Position numbers and translations under genes: made by a program. Source: an uncultured bacterium (GTDB lineage Bacteria > Patescibacteriota > Saccharimonadia > Saccharimonadales > Saccharimonadaceae). From it: DNA of 7,444 bases. Shown piece by piece: positions 1-6,180 of this stretch. The notes beneath the pieces were generated by a model. It ran no database searches. It saw only the letters and a list, made by a program, of their open reading frames with translations, and was not told where the DNA came from. The stretch covers positions 1 through 7,444 of the forward strand of contig CALIMO010000004.1 of NCBI GenBank assembly GCA_938045655.1, given 5' to 3'. Within the stretch, counting starts at the first letter, position 1, and every line of letters starts with the position of its first letter.

Positions 1-1
1 A

Positions 2-277
2 GCCCTAGGAATTTTACGTGCGCTCCTACTTCAAGCTAAAATTGATGAAGAAAACGCCAAACTTACCGCCGAACGCCGCAGCCTAATTGGTTCTGGCGAC
101 CGCTCCGAAAAGATTCGAACCTACAACTTCCCGCAAGATCGCATCACCGACCACCGGATTGGCTTTTCAAGAAGCAATATTCCAGCCGCAATGAATGGGC
201 AAATTTCAGATATTGTTGAACACTTGCAAGCTGCCGAACTTGAATTCTTGGCCGCTAACGCTTCAGAAAATAACTAA
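2..277 (+). CDS. prfA: Peptide chain release factor 1 (RF1), C-terminal part
   Basis: Class I release factor that reads UAA and UAG and triggers peptidyl-tRNA hydrolysis on the ribosome. The gene enters from the left edge. The reading frame starting at base 2 gives 91 residues and ends at TAA 275-277. The segment GSGDRSEKIRTYNFPQ followed by RITDHRI is diagnostic of RF1; RF2 has a different sequence here. The catalytic GGQ motif and the codon-recognition domain lie upstream of the window. The fragment is richer in G and C and in CGC arginine codons than the following gene, as expected for a conserved, well-expressed translation gene. It is followed after 3 nt by prmC, whose product methylates the GGQ glutamine of this protein. 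Identity is very secure; the 5' part cannot be judged. Confidence 0.96.
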   Translation, partial: ALGILRALLLQAKIDEENAKLTAERRSLIGSGDRSEKIRTYNFPQDRITDHRIGFSRSNIPAAMNGQISDIVEHLQAAELEFLAANASENN

Positions 278-280
278 TTT

Positions 281-1114
281 ATGCGAGAAACTATTGAATC
301 TTGGCTGAAAAAATCAGCTCAAAAACTTAGAAATGCTAAAATTGAAAGTTCACAACTTGATGCTGAGCTAATTTTAGCAAACGTTTTAAAAGTTGAACGA
401 ACTTTTTTACATGCAAATCCGCAAAAAAAGCTTTCGAAAACTCTGGTTTTTCACGCAAATAATTTTTTAAATAAACGGGTTAAACGAGTTCCACTAGCTT
501 ATATTTTTCGAGAAAAGGAGTTTTTTGGAAGAACTTTTTTCGTGAACGAAAATGTACTAGTTCCTCGCCCAGAAACTGAAACCTTAATTGAAATTACTAA
601 AAAAATTGCCAAAAAAGGTGATAAAATTTTAGATGTTGGTACAGGTTCTGGAATAATTCCAATCACTCTAAAAGCTGAGCTCGGCGGAAATATTGATTTT
701 TTTGCGAGTGATATTTCACTTCAAGCACTTTCTATGGCGAATCTAAACGCTATAAAAATCCTTGAAAGTGAAATTGAGCTTTTTGAAAGTGATCTTTTAA
801 GCCAAATACCGTCAGAAATTCTTTCAAAAATAACAATAATTACAGCAAATCTGCCTTATGTCAATAAAGATTGGGTAAATTTCGAAAAGAACAACGAGTT
901 ACACCATGAACCGCAAATTGCACTTTATGCTCAGAGAAATGGATTAGAGACAATTTTTAATTTAATTTTTCAAGCTCAGGATTTACCAAAATTGCGAAAA
1001 ATTATTCTTGAAGCTGACCCTTCTCAATTTGAGGAAATTGAAAATTACGCCAAAAAATGTGGTTTTTCAAAAATTTACTCAGAAAATTACATAATTGTTT
1101 TCGAAAAAAAATAG
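281..1114 (+). CDS. prmC: Release factor glutamine methyltransferase (N5-glutamine, PrmC/HemK)
   Basis: SAM-dependent methyltransferase that methylates the glutamine of the GGQ motif in RF1 and RF2, improving termination. Its 277 residues are the usual family length. The N-terminal helical substrate-binding domain spans about 1-80. The family signature VLVPRPETE is at 93-101, and the SAM-binding motif I DVGTGSG at 118-124. The active-site motif is NLPY at 190-193 where most family members have NPPY. The C-terminal LEADPSQ replaces the more usual LEIGPGQ-like segment. The start is the ATG 3 nt after the prfA stop. No Shine-Dalgarno is visible before it, so translation probably depends on coupling to prfA. 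Stop is TAG. A strong terminator follows at 1177-1207. The prfA-prmC order is widely conserved in bacteria and supports the call. Confidence 0.95.
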   Translation: MRETIESWLKKSAQKLRNAKIESSQLDAELILANVLKVERTFLHANPQKKLSKTLVFHANNFLNKRVKRVPLAYIFREKEFFGRTFFVNENVLVPRPETETLIEITKKIAKKGDKILDVGTGSGIIPITLKAELGGNIDFFASDISLQALSMANLNAIKILESEIELFESDLLSQIPSEILSKITIITANLPYVNKDWVNFEKNNELHHEPQIALYAQRNGLETIFNLIFQAQDLPKLRKIILEADPSQFEEIENYAKKCGFSKIYSENYIIVFEKK

Positions 1115-1176
1115 CCCAAATAGGTTTATGACATTCAGCAGTCTAAATAATCTGAACTCACATATTTTATAAATAC

Positions 1177-1207
1177 AATAAAGACGACCGCCTTGGTCGT
1201 CTTTATT
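1177..1207. terminator. Strong bidirectional intrinsic terminator
   Basis: A perfect 13-bp inverted repeat, 1177-1189 (AATAAAGACGACC) with 1195-1207 (GGTCGTCTTTATT), and a 5-nt loop. The GC-rich core is flanked by A-rich and T-rich outer pairs, so it can act in both directions. It ends the prfA-prmC unit on the plus strand and also lies at the 3' end of the minus-strand pseudogene. That pseudogene's ancestral stop codon (1206-1208) sits partly inside the stem. Confidence 0.9.
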
Positions 1208-1671
1208 ATCCGTAAGTGGATTCTATATAATCTATCTTATCCTTATTTAGAATGTTATCCGACTTTAATTCCATTGCTAATAGCCATGCTTGTTCAAAAT
1301 ATTTTCTAAATGCCTCGCTAATTCCTTTCCTTTCAAAGAATATAAATGAGGTGCATAAGACGATGAGATAAAAATAGCCTCTTCATTGTCAATTATTACA
1401 AATTGAATCTTTGGGAATTTTGTTTTTTCCTCCTTATTGTCAAAGCATCTACACTAATAAACGGAACCGTAGTTTATATGGTCAAGCACATTTTGTCAAT
1501 ATTACGCTCATAACTAAAAGTAAATATTTCTTTATATTCTCTTATATCTTTTTTATGATTACAAAATTTTCTGATTTCCTTATCAATCTGATTGCTTGCA
1601 TGCTTTTTATTGGCCTCATTTCTTGACATAGGATTTATTACCGTAAAGTCATCCGTTAAGTTCACAAACAC
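1206..1671 (-). pseudogene. Degraded, 5'-truncated gene of unknown function (possible PLD-like/TrmB-type effector domain)
   Basis: Three consecutive minus-strand frames read as one decayed protein. Frame A runs from about 1671 and contains KEIFTFSYERNIDKMCL, then meets TAA at 1474-1476; after the stop it continues as TTVPFISVDA. Frame B resumes near 1450 with DNKEEKTKFPKIQFVIIDN, then EEAIFISSSYAPHLYSLKGK. Frame C runs from about 1325 with GISEAFRKYFEQAWLLAMEL, then DYIESTYG and a stop at 1206-1208. The minimal history is one nonsense change plus two events, each equivalent to loss of one base; the second lies in the G-run area 1322-1330. About 155 codons remain, with no room for an N-terminal domain because the hydrolase ends at 1748. 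The VIIDNEEAIFISSSY segment followed by FRKYFEQAW resembles the end of PLD-like or TrmB-type regulator effector domains. That family call is a weak inference; the pseudogene call is firm. AUA and AGA codons are frequent. Confidence 0.75.
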
Positions 1672-1747
1672 TTTCCTTAGTCTATGATTTTTCTATTTTT
1701 TCACAATTCACCCCAACTATATTTGTTAGATAAAGACAAACTATAGC

Positions 1748-2517
1748 TTATTTACAAAAAAAATCAACAAAAAGATTAGCCATATATTCCCATTTTCCGT
1801 CTTGGGTATATCCATGGTCACAATTTTCAATCAATACTAATTCAGCATCATTTGAAGAGGTCAGTAATTGCGATTGTAGCAATTGGGATTGCCGAAAAGG
1901 AACAATCTCATCATTCAACCCATGTGTTATAAGACAAGAAGAGGATATATTTGAAGATTCTCTATAGATATTATACTTCATTGGATTATATAAAACGTTT
2001 ATATTGTATCCATTTTCAGGGCAGCAGCCTGATGTCTTCCAATTTTCTGCCGCTTCATCAGAAATCTCATTCGAATAGGCATCTGGCAGAAAGGCACACG
2101 GCGACTTGAATCCGTGAGCTTTTATGTCTTGGAATTCTCTTGAAGCAACAACGACACTTGAACCAAAACTAGAAGAAAATACGCCTATTCTGTCAGTATC
2201 TACTGCATCTATCTCGTCAATTAGTTTGATAATAGCTTTGAAGTCATCAATTCCTTTTTCCAGAGTTAGTTCTCTTCTATCGCCCTCACTATCCCCTAAT
2301 CCAGAGAAGTCAAAGGTTAGGGAAGCTATCCCTTTTTCACTCAACATTGGAGGGATTTTTGTCCAACTCAAACTCTTGGAGCCACTAGGCCCATCCCCGT
2401 AAGCATAATAACTAGCGGAAATTTGGTTTTCGTTTCCTCGTTATTTTGCGGAAGAAAAAAATGAGCACATAGCTTTTCTCCCTTTCTGTTTTTTGCGTAT
2501 TTTTCTATTACTTTCAT
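1748..2517 (-). pseudogene. Alpha/beta hydrolase split by one frameshift
   Basis: Serine hydrolase of the alpha/beta fold (dienelactone hydrolase/acylaminoacyl-peptidase-like); substrate unknown. The real start is ATG 2515-2517, preceded by an AGGAG Shine-Dalgarno. Frame 1 reads MKVIEKYAKNRKGEKLCAHF through FPLVIMLTG and would stop soon after. The homology continues in the next frame with DGPSGSKSLSW, MLSEKGIASLTFDFSGLGD and onward to TAA at 1748-1750. Adding one G to the run at 2395-2398 restores a 256-residue protein of normal length. In that numbering the nucleophile is Ser117 in SSSFG (the first Gly of GxSxG is Ser), the acid is Asp203 in THGLND, and His235 is in CDHGY, so the triad is intact. 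The long downstream piece alone would begin at a TTG (2369-2371) inside the fold, lacking strand beta-1 and the oxyanion loop. It could be a recent pseudogene, a base-call error in a homopolymer, or much less likely a recoded gene. AGA supplies six of seven arginines read. Confidence 0.8.
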
Positions 2518-2523
2518 CTTTAA

Positions 2524-2528
2524 CTCCT
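2524..2528 (-). promoter_or_regulatory. Shine-Dalgarno for the alpha/beta hydrolase
   Basis: AGGAG on the minus strand, 6 nt before ATG 2515-2517. This good ribosome binding site fixes the true start of the hydrolase well upstream of the TTG that a simple open-reading-frame call would use, and shows that the N-terminal piece belongs to the gene. A possible -10 (TAAAAT, 2536-2541) lies just upstream, but I see no matching -35. Confidence 0.7.
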
Positions 2529-2599
2529 GTTATAAATTTTAGACAAATATCTAGTGTCCTCTATAATTTTTTAGTAAAATCTATCCCCTCATTAAAGTA

Positions 2600-2624
2600 A
2601 GCCTAGCTAAAAGAGGCTATTTTT
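2600..2624 (+). terminator. Weak hairpin with T-run after htrA
   Basis: AGCCT (2600-2604) pairs with AGGCT (2614-2618) around a 9-nt loop, followed on the plus strand by ATTTTT. The stem is only 5 bp and the T-run is on the strand opposite to htrA, so it would act, if at all, on plus-strand antisense transcripts. On the minus strand the same hairpin has no clear U-tract. No better terminator for htrA was seen in 2518-2622. Confidence 0.25.
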
Positions 2625-3780
2625 ATTTATGATATTCTTCAAGAGTTGCGCGAGTATTTTTTTCTCTACCATCTCGAATATAAGAAATTTCAACAGTATC
2701 ATCAACGGACCTTTCGCCGATTAAGGAACTAACGCTGGAATTTTTAGAAACTTCAACACCATCAATTTTTGTGATTATATCTCCGTCCTTTAAACCAGCT
2801 TTTTGTGCAGGGCTACCATAGACAATAGCATTACCTTTTTTTGACTTAACTAAAGCACCTTTCGAAACATCAAGATTGTATTTTTTTCTAATTTGCGGAT
2901 TGATTGATATATAACTCGCTCCAAGATAAGCTCGTTTCGGCTCCTTACCTTCACTAATAGACTTTAAGACACCCTTTACTGAAGAGATCGGTATTGCAAA
3001 ACCAATGCTTTGAGCTTTAGAGGCGACCGCAGTATTAATTCCAATTACCTGCCCTTGCGCATTCACTAAAGGACCACCAGAATTTCCGCTATTAATTGCC
3101 GCGTCTGTTTGAATCATATCAGTCAAAACTTCTCTTGAAGAACCGTCTTCGCTAGAAGCCTCAACCGTACGACCAATTCCAGAAATAATACCACTCGTGA
3201 CAGTACCGTCATATTCACCCAAAGCATTTCCGATCGCAATCACTTGCTGTCCAATATTTATCTTCTTCGAATCTCCAAGTTCGGCGGCTTTCAATCCTTT
3301 TGCGTTCGAAATCTTTAAAATCGCAATATCGCTCATTGGGTCAACCATAACCACTCTAACGCTTTCATAATAATCGCCGCTATTAGTAATAACTAAAATT
3401 TCAGAAGATTTTTCAATAACGTGCTTGTTTGTTAAAATATAGCCATTTTCACTAATAATAATTCCCGTTCCTGCGCTTGCAGAATCTTCCGTTGAATAAA
3501 AGAATCTTGAACTTTTTTGATTTTTGCTAACAATAGAAACAACACTTTGCGAAACCCTATTCGCAACCGACTCAATCGAATTAGAATCCATTTGATTCGC
3601 AAAATTTGAAGCCTTATCGCTTGCCGAAAAGTTGAAGTTTGCAGACCCAGTTTTATTCTTATTGAAATTACTTTTTGATATAATTTGAGCTAAAATAATT
3701 ATACAAAATACAACCGCCACCATAATTATGGCTATTAAAAATTGACTTTTTGGCTTTTTAAAATATTTTCGAAAATTCAT
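2623..3780 (-). CDS. HtrA/DegP/DegS-type membrane-anchored serine protease with one PDZ domain
   Basis: Envelope quality-control protease expected to degrade misfolded exported proteins at the outer face of the cytoplasmic membrane. Of 385 residues, 13-34 form one transmembrane anchor after a basic N-terminus, and about 35-65 is a Ser/Asn-rich linker. The trypsin-like domain covers about 70-275 with the complete triad: His120 (TNKHV), Asp151 (DPMSDIAILK) and Ser234 (GNSGGP). One C-terminal PDZ domain spans about 287-380 (KGALV, GSPAQKAGLKDGDII). This is the DegS/HtrA-like single-PDZ layout. The start ATG lies 3 nt after the stop of the upstream membrane gene. Its Shine-Dalgarno AAAGG (3788-3792) is embedded in that gene's last codons, so the two are co-transcribed and probably coupled. 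Stop is TAA. The family is certain; the exact subfamily symbol (htrA, degP or degS) is not, so none is given. Confidence 0.95.
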   Translation of the reverse strand: MNFRKYFKKPKSQFLIAIIMVAVVFCIIILAQIISKSNFNKNKTGSANFNFSASDKASNFANQMDSNSIESVANRVSQSVVSIVSKNQKSSRFFYSTEDSASAGTGIIISENGYILTNKHVIEKSSEILVITNSGDYYESVRVVMVDPMSDIAILKISNAKGLKAAELGDSKKINIGQQVIAIGNALGEYDGTVTSGIISGIGRTVEASSEDGSSREVLTDMIQTDAAINSGNSGGPLVNAQGQVIGINTAVASKAQSIGFAIPISSVKGVLKSISEGKEPKRAYLGASYISINPQIRKKYNLDVSKGALVKSKKGNAIVYGSPAQKAGLKDGDIITKIDGVEVSKNSSVSSLIGERSVDDTVEISYIRDGREKNTRATLEEYHK

Positions 3781-3783
3781 ATC

Positions 3784-4569
3784 TTAACCTTTCACAACTG
3801 GGATTGAAGAAAAGAATAACAATAAAGTCAAGATGAGAATTGTCGCAAAAATCACCTCTGGTAGAAATTCTTTTCGTTCCCTTTCTTTATCTTTATCTAA
3901 AACAATCACATTAAAACCGATAAAACTTAAAACTGTTAAAATAATTGCAGCCTGAGGAATTACAAAATTAAAATATGGCGCAAAGTTAATGCGATAACCA
4001 ATCACCAAAAAGTTAAAAATCCAAGCAAATTCAGCAACAATTAGACCCCAAAAAAGACTGAAAATCTCAATATTTAAATCTGCATAAGACGACATAATAT
4101 GCCGAATTGTTGAATATCCGAGCAAGAATGCCAAGATAAAAATTAAAGCTTCGTTCCAACCGTAAGTAATCGAATATAAAGCCGAAAACCCAAAAAATAC
4201 GGTGAAAAGAGCTTGAACTTGCACGAATAATTCTTTTGAACTCGGTTTGATAATTGTTAACCAAAATATATATAAAGCCAATAGTAGCCCTTGCGAAAAG
4301 ATATAATCTATACCTGTTGAGAACATTAAAATAACTATGCTTAACGAAAAAATTAAATCAACAAGATTTGATTTTACGTTTGCAAGCCAAAATCTTGGCC
4401 GAACAGCAAAAGTTCGCCATTTGCTCACAAAAACCAAGAGAATTGCAATCCAAGGAGTTTTAGTAATGTAAATGGAGAGCCAAACAATAACCGCCAAAAC
4501 AATATTTAAAAAAATATGCGCAATATTTCCCCAAAAAGAATGTTTTTTCGAAATTCTAATAAAATCCAT
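3784..4569 (-). CDS. Polytopic membrane protein of unknown function, first gene of the htrA unit
   Basis: I do not recognise a named family. The 261-residue protein is strongly hydrophobic. Likely membrane segments lie near residues 16-36, 38-49, 68-84, 88-107, 116-136, 139-154, 168-190, 202-224 and 236-256, so about eight to nine. A highly charged loop (DKDKERERKE, 225-234) precedes the last segment and is probably cytoplasmic. An aromatic- and Trp-rich middle (WGLIVAEFAWIFNF) and the basic segment WRTFAVRPRFW (51-61) stand out. No catalytic motif, nucleotide-binding motif or transporter signature is visible. It is transcribed with the htrA-like protease (3-nt gap), which suggests an envelope role and perhaps a partner or substrate relationship; this is inference from position only. 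The start ATG (4567-4569) lies 9 nt after a consensus -10, so its mRNA should have almost no leader. Confidence 0.85.
   Translation of the reverse strand: MDFIRISKKHSFWGNIAHIFLNIVLAVIVWLSIYITKTPWIAILLVFVSKWRTFAVRPRFWLANVKSNLVDLIFSLSIVILMFSTGIDYIFSQGLLLALYIFWLTIIKPSSKELFVQVQALFTVFFGFSALYSITYGWNEALIFILAFLLGYSTIRHIMSSYADLNIEIFSLFWGLIVAEFAWIFNFLVIGYRINFAPYFNFVIPQAAIILTVLSFIGFNVIVLDKDKERERKEFLPEVIFATILILTLLLFFSSIPVVKG
3788..3792 (-). promoter_or_regulatory. Shine-Dalgarno for the htrA-like gene
   Basis: AAAGG on the minus strand, 7 nt before ATG 3778-3780. It overlaps the final Lys-Gly codons of the upstream membrane-protein gene, which ties translation of the protease to that gene. Confidence 0.6.
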
Positions 4570-4578
4570 ACTTTCTCT

Positions 4579-4607
4579 ATTATATCACACAATTTTAAAA
4601 ATAACCA
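4579..4607 (-). promoter_or_regulatory. Promoter of the membrane protein-htrA unit (extended -10)
   Basis: Minus-strand TATAAT at 4579-4584 is preceded by TGA, making a TGN extended -10. At 17-nt spacing the -35 position (4602-4607) reads TGGTTA, a poor match that the extended -10 may offset. The 12-mer TGTGATATAATA is shared with the parA promoter. The start codon begins 10 nt after the last base of the -10, so a usual start point leaves a leader of only about 3 nt. Confidence 0.7.
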
Positions 4608-4610
4608 TAA

Positions 4611-4639
4611 TTGAAAATCTTTAAAAATCATGCTAAAAT
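4611..4639 (+). promoter_or_regulatory. lepB promoter, predicts a leaderless mRNA
   Basis: TTGAAA (4611-4616), a 17-nt spacer, and TAAAAT (4634-4639) preceded by TGC (TGN extended -10). The start codon A is at 4646, exactly 7 nt after the -10 ends, where transcription would normally begin. No Shine-Dalgarno lies between. The element is back to back with the divergent promoter at 4579-4607; the two -35 positions are 3 nt apart. Confidence 0.75.
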
Positions 4640-4645
4640 ATAAAA

Positions 4646-5263
4646 ATGAAGAGTAATTTTTGGCAACGGCATCCTCGAATAGCCGACACTTTCGGGATTT
4701 TTGTTTTCTTTTTTTGTGTAACTTTAGGAACAATCTTTATTAATACTTTTATTTTTCAAAGCTTCACAATTGTTGGCTCGAGTATGGAACCAACTTTTAA
4801 AGACGGCGATAAAGCCATTATAAATCGCTTACCCTTAACTTGGGCAAATTTTACGAACACAAAATTTGTACCAAAACGTGGTGAGATCATTGTTTTCGAA
4901 AACCCACAGTTTATCGACGGGATGAAAGATCAATATATTATTAAACGCGTGATCGCCTTTTCTGGCGAAAAAGTGAAAGTCGAAAAAGGAAAATTGACAG
5001 TTTACAACGATAAACATCCTAACGGTTTTAGCCCAGATGATAATTTTAATAATGAACCAAAAAAGTATACAAGTCATGATGGAGAATGGACTGTTCCAGA
5101 AAATGAAATATTCGTTTCAGGTGATAATCGCGAGGGAAATAATTCATATGATTCCCGAAGTGGCCTTGGTACTGTTCCGCTGTATAAAATTGTTGGCCCC
5201 GTCGCCTTTCGAATCTTTCCTTTTAATAAAATTCGCAATTTTGAATATTCACAAAACTATTAA
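4646..5263 (+). CDS. lepB: Signal peptidase I
   Basis: Membrane serine protease that removes signal peptides from secreted proteins, cutting at the outer face of the cytoplasmic membrane with a Ser/Lys dyad. The 205-residue protein has one N-terminal anchor (about 13-34). The catalytic Ser46 is in GSSMEPTFKDGD (44-55), the general base Lys100 in YIIKRVIAFSGE (97-108), and the late conserved box GDNREGNNSYDSR at 159-171. This is the short, single-anchor Gram-positive-like form. No Shine-Dalgarno precedes the ATG, consistent with a leaderless transcript from the promoter at 4611-4639. It diverges from the membrane protein-htrA unit and converges with parB across a bidirectional terminator. Identity is secure; whether the genome has other copies cannot be seen. 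Confidence 0.95.
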   Translation: MKSNFWQRHPRIADTFGIFVFFFCVTLGTIFINTFIFQSFTIVGSSMEPTFKDGDKAIINRLPLTWANFTNTKFVPKRGEIIVFENPQFIDGMKDQYIIKRVIAFSGEKVKVEKGKLTVYNDKHPNGFSPDDNFNNEPKKYTSHDGEWTVPENEIFVSGDNREGNNSYDSRSGLGTVPLYKIVGPVAFRIFPFNKIRNFEYSQNY

Positions 5264-5269
5264 AATATA

Positions 5270-5297
5270 AAAATAACCCTTTTAAAGGGGTTATTTT
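5270..5297. terminator. Bidirectional terminator shared by lepB and parB
   Basis: AAAATAACCC (5270-5279) pairs with GGGTTATTTT (5288-5297) around a short TTTTAAAG loop that can be partly closed by further T-A and T-G pairs. A and T tracts flank both sides, so it works for lepB (stop 5261-5263) and for parB. The parB stop codon, 5296-5298 on the minus strand, lies within the stem arm. Confidence 0.88.
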
Positions 5298-6180
5298 ATT
5301 TTGAAAGAATTTCCTCAAGTCGCTTTAGCTCTTCTTCGCTTTTAAATTTAATGACGATCTTTCCTGAACCTCTTGCAGAAGTTTTAATATCCACATCTGC
5401 ACTCAGTTTTTTCGAAATATGCTTAACTGTTTTTTCGAAAGGATTGTTCACTTTTTTAGGTTCAACTTTTTTAGACTCTTCAATCTGTTTTTTATAATTC
5501 ACCAAGAATTGTTCAATTTTACGTGAGCTCCAATTTTCTTCAATAATTTTTGGCAGAATTTTCTTTATAGTTTCCTCATCAATCTTTAAAAGTGGGCGTG
5601 CTTGGCCTTCTTTTAACTCGCCAGAAACAATATAATCTTTAACAATTTGTGGAAGTTTTAATAAACGCAAAGTATTCAAAACTGCACTTTCGCTCCTTCC
5701 ACCAACATGTTCGCCAATCTCCTTTGCCGTTAAATTAAATTGTTCACGAAGTTTTGAATAAGCTTCAGCCATCTCAAGAACATTTAAATTATCGCGCTGA
5801 ATATTTTCGATCAAACTTAATTCAAGGCGGTTTTGGTCAGAAAGCTCGCGAACAACCGCAGGAACCCTTTCTAGTCCCGCGAGCTTTGAGGCGCGATAAC
5901 GCCTCTCACCAGCAACAATTAAAAACTTCGAGTTTTTTCGAACGACTACAATTGGTTGTAAAACACCATGAATTTTAATTGAGCTTGCGAGTTCTTCAAG
6001 TTTTTCCTTATTGAAGTGCCGGCGAGGTTGCTCTGGATCAGGCGAAATATCACTAATTTTTAGCTCTTTTAGTTGGCTTTCATCATATTCCAAACCTAAC
6101 TCTGAATCGATTTTTTCATCAATGATCATCTCGGTTGGAATCAAAGAAGAGAATCCACGACCAAGTCCTTTTTTCGCCAT
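5296..6180 (-). CDS. parB: Chromosome-partitioning protein ParB (CTP-dependent clamp)
   Basis: Binds parS sites near the replication origin, loads as a CTP-gated sliding clamp, and stimulates the ParA ATPase for segregation. Of 294 residues, the N-terminal KKGLGRGFSSLIP (3-15) is typical of ParB and carries the ParA-stimulating arginine region. The nucleotide-binding motifs are GERRYRAS (91-98) and ENIQRDNLNVLE (125-136). The DNA-binding helix-turn-helix is around 151-172 (TAKEIGEHVGGRSESAVLNT). A charged linker spans about 232-250, and the C-terminal dimerisation domain about 251-294. EGQARPLL (191-198) replaces the usual GHARALL. The start ATG overlaps the parA stop by one base (TAATG), with Shine-Dalgarno AGGGGG 6 nt upstream, so the pair is translationally coupled. 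No convincing parS was found in the window. Confidence 0.95.
   Translation of the reverse strand: MAKKGLGRGFSSLIPTEMIIDEKIDSELGLEYDESQLKELKISDISPDPEQPRRHFNKEKLEELASSIKIHGVLQPIVVVRKNSKFLIVAGERRYRASKLAGLERVPAVVRELSDQNRLELSLIENIQRDNLNVLEMAEAYSKLREQFNLTAKEIGEHVGGRSESAVLNTLRLLKLPQIVKDYIVSGELKEGQARPLLKIDEETIKKILPKIIEENWSSRKIEQFLVNYKKQIEESKKVEPKKVNNPFEKTVKHISKKLSADVDIKTSARGSGKIVIKFKSEEELKRLEEILSK

Noticed and set aside
535..549. Palindrome TTTCGTGAACGAAA in prmC as an operator or parS
   Set aside because: It lies inside conserved coding sequence, occurs once, and does not match a known operator.
1115..1176. Possible tRNA or small RNA between prmC and the terminator
   Set aside because: No cloverleaf, no T-loop GGTTCRANTCC-like sequence, and no promoter. 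It reads as a plain 3' untranslated stretch.
1206..1260. Three TTATCC motifs as DnaA boxes and a possible origin
   Set aside because: None continues to the TTATNCACA consensus. They fall in the pseudogene, and no AT-rich unwinding region or dnaA gene accompanies them.
1411..1626. Plus-strand 71-residue open frame with a hydrophobic C-terminal half
   Set aside because: It lies antisense to the minus-strand pseudogene whose residues are coherent. The hydrophobicity is what AT-rich antisense sequence produces, and there is no ribosome binding site or conserved feature.
1206..2517. Alternative genetic code (UGA = Gly) or programmed frameshifting as explanation for the broken frames
   Set aside because: The intact genes contain no in-frame UGA. 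The main interruptions need frame changes rather than stop read-through. No slippery sequence with a downstream structure is evident, and two adjacent genes are affected independently.
1206..2517. Insertion sequence or toxin-antitoxin/defence island
   Set aside because: No transposase, terminal inverted repeats with target duplication, toxin or antitoxin pair, nuclease or CRISPR repeat was seen. The contents are one hydrolase and one unassigned remnant.
5113..5128. parS-like sequence (CGTTTCAGGTGATAAT)
   Set aside because: Only 11 of 16 bases match the consensus, and the bases encode the conserved VSGDN box of LepB, which explains the similarity.
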